Shown piece by piece: positions 50,448 to 58,691 of a stretch of 64,000 bases of DNA. Within the stretch, counting starts at the first letter, position 1, and every line of letters begins with the position of its first letter. Position numbers and translations under genes: made by a program. The notes beneath the pieces were generated by a model. It did not search any database and was not told the origin of the DNA. It worked only from the letters and a program-made list of their open reading frames with translations. Source of the stretch: Adlercreutzia sp. ZJ176 (GTDB lineage: Bacteria > Actinomycetota > Coriobacteriia > Coriobacteriales > Eggerthellaceae); the NCBI RefSeq assembly GCF_011038975.1, contig NZ_JAAKEC010000001.1, forward strand, positions 1 to 64,000, read 5' to 3'.

Positions 50448-51119
50448 CTACATTCTCTTTGACCTCACCTCCTTGAGGATGCCCTTCTTGAACTGTGACC
50501 AGCTGCCGAAGAACTTCTCGTCGGTGGCTGTCGCCGTCTTGTCCTGGTACTTGAGCGCCGTGAGCTCCATAGTACAGATGTAGTCCGCCGCCTGCGAGAG
50601 CCGGTAGTCGGCGGGCGACGCGAGGCGGTAGGTGACCGCGCTCTTGGTGAGCGCGTAGTCGATGGCCTTGTGCAGGGCGCTCGCAATTGACTGCTGGCCG
50701 TCGTCGTAATAGATCTTCACGCCATCGAAGCTTTGGAAGTAGGCCAGGTTGTCGAAGAGAAAGTCGACGATCCCGCGGCGCATCGCCGACGCAACGTTGT
50801 CGAGGGTGTCGTACTCCTTGGTCTTGAGCACAATCCACCCGTAGCGGATGGGAAGGTGCCGGAAGAAGACGCGGAAGGTCGAGAGCAGCCTCTTGCGCTC
50901 TGCGATGCCCATACCCTCGTAGTCGTCGTGGCCGTTGAGCAGCGGGGTCGCGTGGAACGGGATGTCGGGCAGGCCCTTCTGCACAAGCGATGCATGGTAC
51001 CTCGCTATATCGTCGTCAAGCGCGTCCGACTGGTCGTGCACGACGAGCGCGAGAATGTAGTAGGCGTCGCGCAGGTTGTCGCTTCCCGACTCGTCCAGAA
51101 ACAGGCTTAGGTCGCTCAT
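50448..51119 (-). CDS. DUF3800 family protein
   Basis: This 223-residue protein has the DUF3800 hallmark LSLFLDESGS at the N-terminus and acidic residues spaced through the fold (YYDDGQQSI near 138, SQAADYICTMEL near 180), consistent with an RNase H-like metal-dependent nuclease fold. Family members occur in defence islands and mobile elements, but the function is unproven. The ATG at 51119 has GGAG nine bases upstream. A terminator-like hairpin lies right before its ribosome site. Confidence 0.8.
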   Translation of the reverse strand: MSDLSLFLDESGSDNLRDAYYILALVVHDQSDALDDDIARYHASLVQKGLPDIPFHATPLLNGHDDYEGMGIAERKRLLSTFRVFFRHLPIRYGWIVLKTKEYDTLDNVASAMRRGIVDFLFDNLAYFQSFDGVKIYYDDGQQSIASALHKAIDYALTKSAVTYRLASPADYRLSQAADYICTMELTALKYQDKTATATDEKFFGSWSQFKKGILKEVRSKRM

Positions 51120-51133
51120 CGTCTTATGCTCCA

Positions 51134-51164
51134 TAAAACAAAAGCCGGGGAAAACGTCCCCGGC
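51134..51164 (-). terminator. terminator/attenuator hairpin in the DUF3800 leader
   Basis: On the minus strand GCCGGGGA pairs with TCCCCGGC and TTTTGTTTTA follows, the layout of an intrinsic terminator. It lies between a predicted promoter (51201-51229) and the ribosome site, so it would control readthrough into the gene. Confidence 0.65.
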
Positions 51165-51200
51165 ACTTGGAAACCCTCCCTATTCGGGAAAGTCACCTAT

Positions 51201-51229
51201 TTTATACCACGGATGCTGGTCGCAGTCGA
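51201..51229 (-). promoter_or_regulatory. predicted promoter of the DUF3800 gene
   Basis: TCGACT and TATAAA are 17 bases apart on the minus strand, about 80 bases before the ATG. A GTG four bases after the -10 opens a 26-codon frame whose TGA overlaps the DUF3800 ATG. Confidence 0.5.
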
Positions 51230-51325
51230 GGGTGCAATCCCCATCAAAGTGACGCCGTCTCCACGCCGTCGTCATCGAGAAGGTGCTTGGCGCGGCGGGG
51301 CTTTGATGCCACTATGCTTGCAGAC

Positions 51326-51375
51326 GCAAAAACCTCCGAGGTTTTGCAAGGGCCGGTCCTACTGGGACTGGCCCT
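51326..51375 (-). terminator. two stacked hairpins after the LuxR gene
   Basis: In transcription order, AGGGCCAGTCC/GGACCGGCCCT (51349-51375) is followed by GCAAAACCTC/GAGGTTTTTGC (51326-51347). The second ends in TTTTTG. Both lie within 70 bases of the stop. Confidence 0.7.
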
Positions 51376-51394
51376 CGTTGTTTTGCGGGGCGAT

Positions 51395-52888
51395 TTACCC
51401 GCACTCGTCGACGATGTCCATGAGGCGCTGCTGCGAGTTGATGCCGAGCTTCCGGTAGATGTGGTAGATGTGCGACTTCACCGTGGCGGGGCTCACGGTG
51501 AGCGCCCCCGCGATGTGCTCGGCGTTGCGCCCGCGTGCCAAGAGGACGAGCACCTCCCCCTCGCGCGGCGTGAGCGCGTAGCGCTCGGCCACGTGCGCGC
51601 AGCGCTGCTCGAGGCTGAGCGCCTGAGGCTCGGGGTCCTCCCCCTCCTCCTGCGCGACCGCCTCGACCACGCCCTTGCCCGCCACGTCGAGGAGGTCGTC
51701 CAGGCGCGCGCGCATCTCCGACTCGTCGCCGCCGTACACCGAGAACGACACCACGACCACGACGGCGAACAGGGCCATGGCGAGGCACAGCGCCATGCCC
51801 TCGAGCCCCAGCGTGAAGACCAGCACGAACGCGAAGGCCGACCCCAGGAAGAACCCGAGCCACGAGGGAGCCTGGCGCATGGCGTAGCGCCTCACGGGAT
51901 GCAGGCGGAACTCGTAGTTGTCGATGCTCGTGGAGTACCAGGCGAACACCGAGGTGTGCGCCAGGGCCATGTTGGCGACGCAGCCGCACGCGACGCGCGC
52001 CGCGCCGTCGCAGAACGGCAGCAGAAGGACGCTCGCCACGAGGAAGGGCAGCGTGATGCGCTGGACGACGCCCACGTCGACGTCCACGCGCGCGCCGAGG
52101 AAGTTCCAGACGAACACGAGCAGGATGCCGCCGATGCCGCTCGCCCCGCCGATGAGGGCGGCCTCGTAGCCCATCGAGCACAGCTCGACCGTCATGAATC
52201 CGTACACCGCGCCATGGCAGGCGACCGAGACCGCCGCGGTGGCCGAGAGCGCCGGGGCGGCGCGAAGCTCGTTAACGCGCGGCACGGTCTCGCGGGGGAC
52301 GCGCCGCGAGAGGAAGGCCACCGCGCCCATCGACCCCCCGATGAGCAGCGCTATCTGCAGCAGGCTCGCCCACACCAGGCTCGTCGCGTTCACCAGCACG
52401 AACAGAAGCGTCCCGAGCGCCGCACCGCACGCGATGACGTGCGCCGTGCGCTTGGTGGGCACGATGCTGAAGAACACGCACCAGCACGACATGGCGCTCG
52501 CCTGGGCGAAGCCGAACAGGGCCCACACCGCGACCGACACCGCGAAGGGAAGGGGCGCAACGTAGGTGCTCGCGAGCGACTCCGCCACCGCCACGAGGGC
52601 GAGAAGCGCGCTCAGCGGAAGGAGGCGGCCGCGATGCTCGTACACCCAGTCGGCCTTCAGGCCGTAGGCCACGTAGGTCACGACGAGCGCCAGGACCGAG
52701 GCGATGCGCAGCTTCATCCCCTCCTCGATCGAGCACCACGAGAGCAGCGGGACCGACGGCGCGAACACCGCCGTGAGCTCCCATCCGATGAGGCACGAGA
52801 AGCCGGCCACGGCCACGAGGTACAACGGCTGCAGATCGACGGCCGCCTGCGGCTGATTTTCTGATTTCCCCTGATCAAGCGCGTACAC
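51395..52888 (-). CDS. LuxR-family regulator fused to a 12-helix membrane domain
   Basis: The 497-residue protein has about 400 residues of hydrophobic helices arranged like a major-facilitator fold, a charged linker (about 400-435), and a C-terminal LuxR helix-turn-helix (LTPREGEVLVLLARGRNAEHIAGAL...VKSHIYHIYRKLGI, about 437-490). This architecture is expanded in Eggerthellaceae, where such regulators sit beside inducible oxidoreductases and are thought to sense small molecules through the membrane part. The GTG at 52888 was chosen for GAGGGGG five bases upstream; the frame stays open to 52930. It is divergent from the molybdoenzyme operon. Confidence 0.88.
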   Translation of the reverse strand: MYALDQGKSENQPQAAVDLQPLYLVAVAGFSCLIGWELTAVFAPSVPLLSWCSIEEGMKLRIASVLALVVTYVAYGLKADWVYEHRGRLLPLSALLALVAVAESLASTYVAPLPFAVSVAVWALFGFAQASAMSCWCVFFSIVPTKRTAHVIACGAALGTLLFVLVNATSLVWASLLQIALLIGGSMGAVAFLSRRVPRETVPRVNELRAAPALSATAAVSVACHGAVYGFMTVELCSMGYEAALIGGASGIGGILLVFVWNFLGARVDVDVGVVQRITLPFLVASVLLLPFCDGAARVACGCVANMALAHTSVFAWYSTSIDNYEFRLHPVRRYAMRQAPSWLGFFLGSAFAFVLVFTLGLEGMALCLAMALFAVVVVVSFSVYGGDESEMRARLDDLLDVAGKGVVEAVAQEEGEDPEPQALSLEQRCAHVAERYALTPREGEVLVLLARGRNAEHIAGALTVSPATVKSHIYHIYRKLGINSQQRLMDIVDECG

Positions 52889-53110
52889 AGAGACCCCCTC
52901 AACATTTGAGTATGACACTGAAACGCCCAAAGAACCGAATTCAACATCAGCAGCTGTCGATTCGAAAAGGGAACAGGCCGATACTTTCGCCTAGGCGACC
53001 GCTTACGGCGAAGGATGCGCCTCGGTTCCCCTGCCATGCGACTTTCCGCACAGCGCATACCGTCTCATAAGCGCGCCCCGCAGTCAAACCTTTGAGAGAA
53101 AGGAACGTCC
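52889..53110. promoter_or_regulatory. divergent control region of the LuxR and molybdoenzyme genes
   Basis: These 222 bases carry promoters for both directions, though no near-consensus boxes are visible. The palindrome CGCCTAGGCG at 52988-52997 and the pair TTCGCC/GGCGAA around 52986-53013 are candidate sites for the LuxR protein. CATTTGAG/CTCAAATG-type AT-rich sequence lies near the luxR start. Confidence 0.4.
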
Positions 53111-53377
53111 ATGTGCTTCAGACCGCCTACCGTGGACCAGGGGCCGGCAAAGTGCCCCCAGTGCGGAGCGATCGTCAACCCGACGCTTGACGAGTGCCCC
53201 AGCTGCGGCGCCAAAGCCGCCCCCAAGACGCCGGGCGCGCCGCCTGCGCCGGGAGCCCCCGGCGTTCCGGGCGTCCCGCCTGCGCCGGGCGTGCCGGGCG
53301 TGCCGGGCGTGCCAAGCGCCCCGGGCGTCCCGGGCGCGCCTTCGGTCCCGAAGGTGCCCACTCCCCCCGCGCCCTAG
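53111..53377 (+). CDS. small zinc-ribbon protein with a Pro-Gly repeat tail
   Basis: This 88-residue protein has a zinc ribbon at about 15-33 (CPQCGAIVNPTLDECPSCG) followed by some 50 residues built of GVPG, GAPG and PAPG repeats, similar in composition to collagen or elastin stretches. GAAAGGAA precedes the ATG. It is 91 bases upstream of the molybdoenzyme and likely in the same operon. Possible roles are a metallochaperone-like or scaffold protein for the enzyme; this is a guess from position only. Confidence 0.6.
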   Translation: MCFRPPTVDQGPAKCPQCGAIVNPTLDECPSCGAKAAPKTPGAPPAPGAPGVPGVPPAPGVPGVPGVPSAPGVPGAPSVPKVPTPPAP

Positions 53378-53468
53378 GGCCGAGGGAAAGACGCGGGCCC
53401 CTGGGCGCGGCCGCCTCTCGAGCGCGCGGCAAGGGGCCCGTTCCGTTTCAGACGAGTGAGGAGAGAAG

Positions 53469-56084
53469 ATGGGAAGCAGCGTAACCGGCACTTCTATCAT
53501 CAAGGGCCTCGGCTTCAACAGCTTCGGCATCGGAGCCAACGCCTGCACGGTTGACATCGACGAGGAAAACGACAAGATCCTGCGCATCCGCCCGTTCCAC
53601 TTCGACGAGCACTACACGCCGGAGGAGCTGAACTACTGGAAGATCGAGGCGCGCGGGCACACCTTCGAGCCCGGCCTCAAGACCTACATATCGCCGCTGT
53701 CGCTCAGCTACAAGAAGCGCGTGTACTCCAAGAACCGCATCCCCTGCCCGCTCAAGCGCGTGGACTGGGACCCGGACGGCGAGCGCAACCCGCAAAACCG
53801 CGGCAAGAGCGCGTACGAGCGCATCAGCTGGGATGAGGCCACGAGCATCATCGCCCGCGAGATCAAGCGCATGCACGACACCTACGGGCCCGAGGCCATC
53901 CTCTGCGAGGTCGACGGCCACGGGGAGACGAAGGTGGTGCACGCGGCCCACGGCTCCATCACGCGCCTGCTCGACGAGTGCGGGGGCTACACCCTCCAGT
54001 CGCGCAACTCCGACAGTTGGGAGGGCTGGTACTGGGGCGCCAAGCACATCTGGGGCATGGACCCGCTCGGCCAGACCTCGTTCCAGAACAACATCATCAA
54101 GGACATCTCCGAGAACGGCGACGCTGTGCTGTTTTGGGGCTGCGACGTGGAGACGACGCCTCTGGGCTGGGGCGGCTACATGGCGAGCCGCATCTGCGCG
54201 TGGTTCACGGAGATCGGCGTCAAGCAGATCCACATCGCGCCCGACGTGAACTACACGAACGCCGTGCACGCCGACAAGTGGATCCCGGTGCTGCCCAACA
54301 CCGATGCGGCCCTGCAGCTGGCAATCGCCTACACCTGGATCAAGGAGGGCACCTACGACCAGGCCTACCTCGACACCCACGCCGTGGGCTTCGACAACTT
54401 CAAGTACTACGTGATGGGCGGCGAGGACGGCGTGCCGAAGACCCCGAAGTGGGCCGAGGCCATCTGCGGCGTGCCCTCCTACACCATCAAGGCGCTCGCG
54501 CGCTACTGGGCGCGCCACGCCGTGTCCATCGCCCACTGCAACGGCGGCAGCTTCATCCGCAGCTGCTTCAGCCACGAGCCGGCGCGCCTCGAGGTGGCGC
54601 TTTTGGGCATGCAGGGGCTGGGCAAGCCGGGCGCCAACCAGTTCAAGATGCTCGAGTGGACGCTGTTCGGCATCCCCACGGTGACGCCGCTGCCGCCCTC
54701 GACGTGCATCCCCAACATCGGCGCGGCCTACCTCGGCTTCATCACGGGCACCAAGCCGAGCTTCATCCCCAAGACCATGATCCCGCAGGCCATCCTGAAC
54801 CCGCCCGTGCAGTGGTACGGCCACATCGCGGCCGGCCTCCCGCGTGAGGACCAGTTCACCGGCCCGTTCACCTTCCCCGTCGAGGGCAAGTCGCGCATCC
54901 ACATGGTGTGGTCTGACACGCCCTGCTGGGAGACGTGCTGGAACGGCGGCTTCAAGATGCAGGACGCGCTGCGCCACGACTCCATCGAGTTCGTGGTCAT
55001 CCAGCATCCCTGGATGGAGAACGACTGCAACTTCGCCGACATCATCATCCCGTCGAACACCAAGTTCGAGACCGAGGACATCGGAACCGACAACGACTCC
55101 GGCCAGTGGACCGTGGTGTTCTACGAGAAGCAGGCCATCAAGGCGCGCATGGACTCGAAGTCCGACGTGGAGGGCGTGGCCGAGATCGCCCGGGCCCTCG
55201 AGAAGTTCGGCGGCGTCTACGAGAACCTCCACGAGCGCTTCATGGGCGGCAAGTCCTTCGACGAGTGGATCAAGGCGGGCTTCGAGACGTGCGGCATCCC
55301 CGAGGGCGCGATGACCTACGAGGAGTTCAAGGAGAAGCAGTACTACCCGTTCCCCACCCTGGAGAACTGGGAGGACATGCCCGCCGGCCTCATCGGGTTC
55401 CACGACGACCCCGAGGGCAACCCGCTGCGCACGCCCTCAGGCAAGCTCGAGTACTACTCCACCACGCTGGCGCAGATGTTCCCGGACGACAAGGAGCGCG
55501 GCCCCATCCCCCGCTGGGTGCACGTGAGCGACGAGCACGAGGAGCGCACGAACACCGAGCGCGGGCGCACGTACCCGTTTTTGCTGGTGAGCAACCACCC
55601 GCACTTCCGCGTGCACGCCCAGCACGACGACGTGACCTGGCTGCGCGAGATCGAGACGTGCAAGGTGGTGGGCCCCGACGGCTACCGCTACGAGCCCATC
55701 TGGGTGAACCCGATCGACGCGGGCAAGCTGGGGCTTGAGACCGGCGACATCGCCAAGCTCTACAACGAGCGCGGCGGCGTGCTCGGCGGCGTCATCGTGA
55801 GCGAGCGCATCATGCCGGGCGCCCTGTACCAGGACCACGGATCGCGCGTCGACAGCATCGTCATGGGCGAGGGCGGCCTCGACCGCGGCGGCGCGAACAA
55901 CCTGATCGCGCCGAGCGCGACCACCTCCAAGAACGCCGCCGGCGAAGTGACCTCGGGCTTTTTGGTGAACATCGAGAAGGTCGACGTGTTCGCGCTGGCC
56001 GAGCAGTACCCCGAGGCGTTCTCGCGCGACTACGACCCCGATTGCGGGCTGGTGGCCACGGCTCGCATGGTGGAAGGAGCATAG
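53469..56084 (+). CDS. bis-MGD oxidoreductase, pyrogallol transhydroxylase / catechol dehydroxylase family, large subunit
   Basis: The 871-residue protein belongs to the DMSO-reductase family branch containing Pelobacter pyrogallol-phloroglucinol transhydroxylase (about 875 residues). Shared blocks run through it: YWKIEARGHTFEP near 56, ERISWDEAT near 115, NSDSWEGWYWG near 180, YTWIKEGTYDQAYL near 290, QGLGKPGANQ near 383, and the C-terminal DHGSRVD...LDRGGANNLIAPS. Asp182-Ser183 match the Asp/Ser (Mo ligand) pair of the transhydroxylase, and His151 aligns with its active-site histidine. There is no N-terminal Fe-S cysteine motif and no Tat signal, so it is cytosolic like the Pelobacter enzyme. 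AGGAGAGAAG precedes the ATG. The substrate is not determined; phenolic ring transhydroxylation or dehydroxylation is likely. Confidence 0.85.
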   Translation: MGSSVTGTSIIKGLGFNSFGIGANACTVDIDEENDKILRIRPFHFDEHYTPEELNYWKIEARGHTFEPGLKTYISPLSLSYKKRVYSKNRIPCPLKRVDWDPDGERNPQNRGKSAYERISWDEATSIIAREIKRMHDTYGPEAILCEVDGHGETKVVHAAHGSITRLLDECGGYTLQSRNSDSWEGWYWGAKHIWGMDPLGQTSFQNNIIKDISENGDAVLFWGCDVETTPLGWGGYMASRICAWFTEIGVKQIHIAPDVNYTNAVHADKWIPVLPNTDAALQLAIAYTWIKEGTYDQAYLDTHAVGFDNFKYYVMGGEDGVPKTPKWAEAICGVPSYTIKALARYWARHAVSIAHCNGGSFIRSCFSHEPARLEVALLGMQGLGKPGANQFKMLEWTLFGIPTVTPLPPSTCIPNIGAAYLGFITGTKPSFIPKTMIPQAILNPPVQWYGHIAAGLPREDQFTGPFTFPVEGKSRIHMVWSDTPCWETCWNGGFKMQDALRHDSIEFVVIQHPWMENDCNFADIIIPSNTKFETEDIGTDNDSGQWTVVFYEKQAIKARMDSKSDVEGVAEIARALEKFGGVYENLHERFMGGKSFDEWIKAGFETCGIPEGAMTYEEFKEKQYYPFPTLENWEDMPAGLIGFHDDPEGNPLRTPSGKLEYYSTTLAQMFPDDKERGPIPRWVHVSDEHEERTNTERGRTYPFLLVSNHPHFRVHAQHDDVTWLREIETCKVVGPDGYRYEPIWVNPIDAGKLGLETGDIAKLYNERGGVLGGVIVSERIMPGALYQDHGSRVDSIVMGEGGLDRGGANNLIAPSATTSKNAAGEVTSGFLVNIEKVDVFALAEQYPEAFSRDYDPDCGLVATARMVEGA

Positions 56085-56087
56085 ATC

Positions 56088-56924
56088 ATGGGTAAGGTTT
56101 TCGTATTCGACTTCGCGAAGTGCACCGGCTGCCGCAACTGCCAGCTAGCCTGCAAGGACGAGCACGTCGACAACGACTGGGCCCCGTACGCCGCGCCCCA
56201 GCCCGACACCGGCCAGTTCTGGGGTCGCATCGAGGAGAAGGTGCGCGGCCAGGTGCCGAAGGTGCGCGTGAGCTACGCGTGGCGCGCCTGCCAGCACTGC
56301 GGGAACGCGCCCTGCATGGCGGCTGCCACGGCGGCGGGGGCGCCGGACGCCGTGTACCGCCGCGACGACGGCCTCGTGATCGTCGACCCCGTTGCCGCAC
56401 GCGGGTGCGAGGTCCTCGCCGAGGCGTGCCCCTACGGCGTGATCTTCTACAACGAGGAGCTCGGCCTCCCGCAGAAGTGCACGGGCTGCGCGCACCTGGT
56501 GGACGAGGGGCTGCCGCCGCACTGCGTGGACGTGTGCCCGCACGAGGCGCTGCGCTTCGGCGACGAGGAGGACTTCGCCGCCGAGATCGCACAGGCCGAG
56601 TTCTGGATGGCCGAGCGCGCCGAGGCGGACGAGCCGCGCGTGTACTACCTCAACAAGCCGCGCCGCTTCTTGGGCGGGGTGGTGGTCGACCTCGAGGCCG
56701 ACGAGGTCATCGTCGGCGCGAAGGTGACGCTCGAGGACGTGCGCACGGGCGCGGTGCAGGCCGCGCTCACCGACGAGTTCGGCGACTTCTGGTTCGAGCA
56801 GATCCCGGCTTCCGAGTACCGCGTCTACTTCGAGGCGGACGGCTACCTGACCCGCATGCTCGAGGCGACAACAGAGAACGAGGACCGCAACATGGGTCCC
56901 GTCGCGCTGTACGCCACCGCGTAG
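56088..56924 (+). CDS. Fe-S electron-transfer subunit of the molybdoenzyme with C-terminal beta-barrel domain
   Basis: The 278-residue protein has cysteine groups for three [4Fe-4S] clusters: CTGCRNCQLAC (12-22), CQHCGNAPC (near 66-74), CEVLAEACP (near 107-115), and CTGC...CVDVCP (near 128-152). After residue 195 comes a Cna_B/transthyretin-like beta domain (GGVVVDLEADEVIVGAKVTLEDVRTG...FGDFWFEQIPASEYRVYFEADGY). Exactly this layout and size are found in the transhydroxylase small subunit of Pelobacter and rarely elsewhere. The gene starts three bases after the large-subunit stop. Confidence 0.88.
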   Translation: MGKVFVFDFAKCTGCRNCQLACKDEHVDNDWAPYAAPQPDTGQFWGRIEEKVRGQVPKVRVSYAWRACQHCGNAPCMAAATAAGAPDAVYRRDDGLVIVDPVAARGCEVLAEACPYGVIFYNEELGLPQKCTGCAHLVDEGLPPHCVDVCPHEALRFGDEEDFAAEIAQAEFWMAERAEADEPRVYYLNKPRRFLGGVVVDLEADEVIVGAKVTLEDVRTGAVQAALTDEFGDFWFEQIPASEYRVYFEADGYLTRMLEATTENEDRNMGPVALYATA

Positions 56925-56980
56925 CGCCCTTGCGCCTGCGGGCGCGCCGCCCGCGCGCCCGCACAGCACGACGCAAGAAG

Positions 56981-57012
56981 AAGGCCCCGACCACGTGGTC
57001 GGGGCCTTCCCT
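56981..57012. terminator. bidirectional terminator between the molybdoenzyme and fix operons
   Basis: AAGGCCCCGACCAC and its exact complement form a 28-bp perfect palindrome with CCTTCC on plus and CTTCTTCTTGCG on minus. It separates the two convergent operons. Confidence 0.8.
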
Positions 57013-57121
57013 TCTCAACCTTCTCCTCGCAAGCGGCCGGGCTCCTCGCCTGACGCCAGGGCGCGCGAAGGCACGTCAGCGCCCGCGGCTGCCCCCGCAG
57101 CCCCCGCAGCCCGCGGCAGCC

Positions 57122-57406
57122 TCAGCCGAAGCGGTACGACACGCCCATGCTTCCCCGCGGGTAAGCCCACCTCTCCACGATGGTGCCCCCGCACAGGATG
57201 CGGCACGTGCCGCACTCGAGGCAGCCCGCGTAGTCGAACGTCGGGGCGCCGTCCTCGTCGCGCTGGTAGAGCGCGGCGGGGCAGCACGTCACGAGCTTGT
57301 CGAACTCGGCCGCGTCAGCGTCCCGGACTACCACGATGTGCGGGACCTCCTCGTCGACGGCGTACTTGTTCACCGACAGCTTCTCGTCAACGGTTGTCAT
57401 GCTCAT
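57122..57406 (-). CDS. fixX: FixX-type ferredoxin-like protein
   Basis: This 94-residue partner of FixC has the cysteine set CC near 41 and CLECGTCRILCGG near 62-74, ending WAYPRGSMGVSYRFG as FixX proteins do. It would carry one [4Fe-4S] cluster and pass electrons between FixC flavin and a membrane quinone or other acceptor. Its ATG overlaps the FixC stop (ATGA). Last gene of the minus-strand operon. Confidence 0.9.
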   Translation of the reverse strand: MSMTTVDEKLSVNKYAVDEEVPHIVVVRDADAAEFDKLVTCCPAALYQRDEDGAPTFDYAGCLECGTCRILCGGTIVERWAYPRGSMGVSYRFG

Positions 57407-58689
57407 AAGGCCTTCACCCCCCTGCGCACGTCTTTGAGGATGTTCCGCAGGCCCACGCGCCGCACGGCGGGCCTCACCTTGTCGCGCAGGCGCCCCACGG
57501 GGCTCCCGTCAACCGCGAACATGCCCCGCATGACCTCCGCGGCCATCGCGGGGTACTCCCCGTACAGACGCGGCGTCTGCTCCAAAAACGCCGGCAGGCC
57601 CGCGTGGTCCCTCAAATCCTGCAGCACGAAGCAGTCCTCGAGGGCCTCCCGGTAGCCGGCGAGCCCCTGCTCGGACGTGTCACCCGCGTCGATGGCCGCC
57701 ACGGCGGCCTGCGCGGCGGCCGCGCCCGACGCCATCGCGTAGTCCATCCCCCGCACCTGGTACCCCAGGTTGACGCACAGCATCGCCGCGTCCCCCGCGA
57801 GCAGGCAGCCGTCGCACGCCAGCTTGGGCACCATGGCGAGGCCCCCCTCGGGGACCATGTGGGCCGAGTACTCCACGAGCTTGCCGCCCGCAAGCACCGG
57901 CGCCACCGCCGGGTGCTCCTTGAACGCGTCGAGCATCTTGTATACCGGCGTGGAGGAGCCGCACAGATCCGACAGCGTGGCCACCACGCCGATCGAGACG
58001 GACGTGCGGTTGGTGTAGAGGAAGCCGCCCCCTGCGTGCCCCTGCGTCGCGGCGCCCACGAACAGCCAGGCGCAGCCCTCCCCCTCGGGCACCTGGAACC
58101 GGTCGCTTATCACGCCCTCGGGAAGCTCGATGACCTCCTTGGCGCTCACGGCCATCTGGTGCGGCAGCGGGCGCTTCGCCAGGCCCGCGCGCTCCGAGAG
58201 GAGCGAGTTCGCCCCGTCGGCGAGGATGGTCACCTCTGCGGTGATCTCGTCATCCCCCGCCCTCACGCCGCACACGCGCCCGCCGTCCATCACCAGGTCC
58301 TCGACGGTGATGCCGAACACGCACTCGGCGCCCGCCTGCTCGGCCTGGTCGGCCAGCCACGCGTCGAACGGCGCGCGCAGCACCGCGTACGACGCGTTCT
58401 CAGGCAGGCCCAGGCTCGGCGAGGCGAACTCGAGCGTCGTGTTGTCGGCGTCGGTCAGAAACGACACGCGCTCGCGCGTGATCTTGCGCTCGAGCGGCGC
58501 CTCATCGGCGAAGTCGGGAAGCACCTTCGCCAGCGCGTGCGCGTAGATGCGCCCGCCCGTCATGTTCTTGGAGCCGGGCTCGCCCGCGCGGTCGATGAGC
58601 AGGACGCTCTTGCCCGCGCGCGCCAGCTTGACGGCAGCCACCGACCCGGCGCACCCGGCGCCTACTACGATGGCATCGAAGTCAGCCAC
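57403..58689 (-). CDS. fixC: FixC-type flavoprotein (ETF:quinone oxidoreductase-like)
   Basis: The 428-residue FAD protein begins DFDAIVVGAGCAGSVAAVKLARAGKSVLLIDRA, a Rossmann dinucleotide fold. It has KNMTGGRIY near 42 and the second FAD motif LLAGDAAMLCVNLGYQVRGMDYAMASG near 300. FixC works with FixX and the ETF-like FixAB to transfer or bifurcate electrons. GTG start with AAGGAG five bases upstream. It lies two bases after the CoA-ligase stop. Confidence 0.9.
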   Translation of the reverse strand: MADFDAIVVGAGCAGSVAAVKLARAGKSVLLIDRAGEPGSKNMTGGRIYAHALAKVLPDFADEAPLERKITRERVSFLTDADNTTLEFASPSLGLPENASYAVLRAPFDAWLADQAEQAGAECVFGITVEDLVMDGGRVCGVRAGDDEITAEVTILADGANSLLSERAGLAKRPLPHQMAVSAKEVIELPEGVISDRFQVPEGEGCAWLFVGAATQGHAGGGFLYTNRTSVSIGVVATLSDLCGSSTPVYKMLDAFKEHPAVAPVLAGGKLVEYSAHMVPEGGLAMVPKLACDGCLLAGDAAMLCVNLGYQVRGMDYAMASGAAAAQAAVAAIDAGDTSEQGLAGYREALEDCFVLQDLRDHAGLPAFLEQTPRLYGEYPAMAAEVMRGMFAVDGSPVGRLRDKVRPAVRRVGLRNILKDVRRGVKAL

Positions 58690-58691
58690 GT

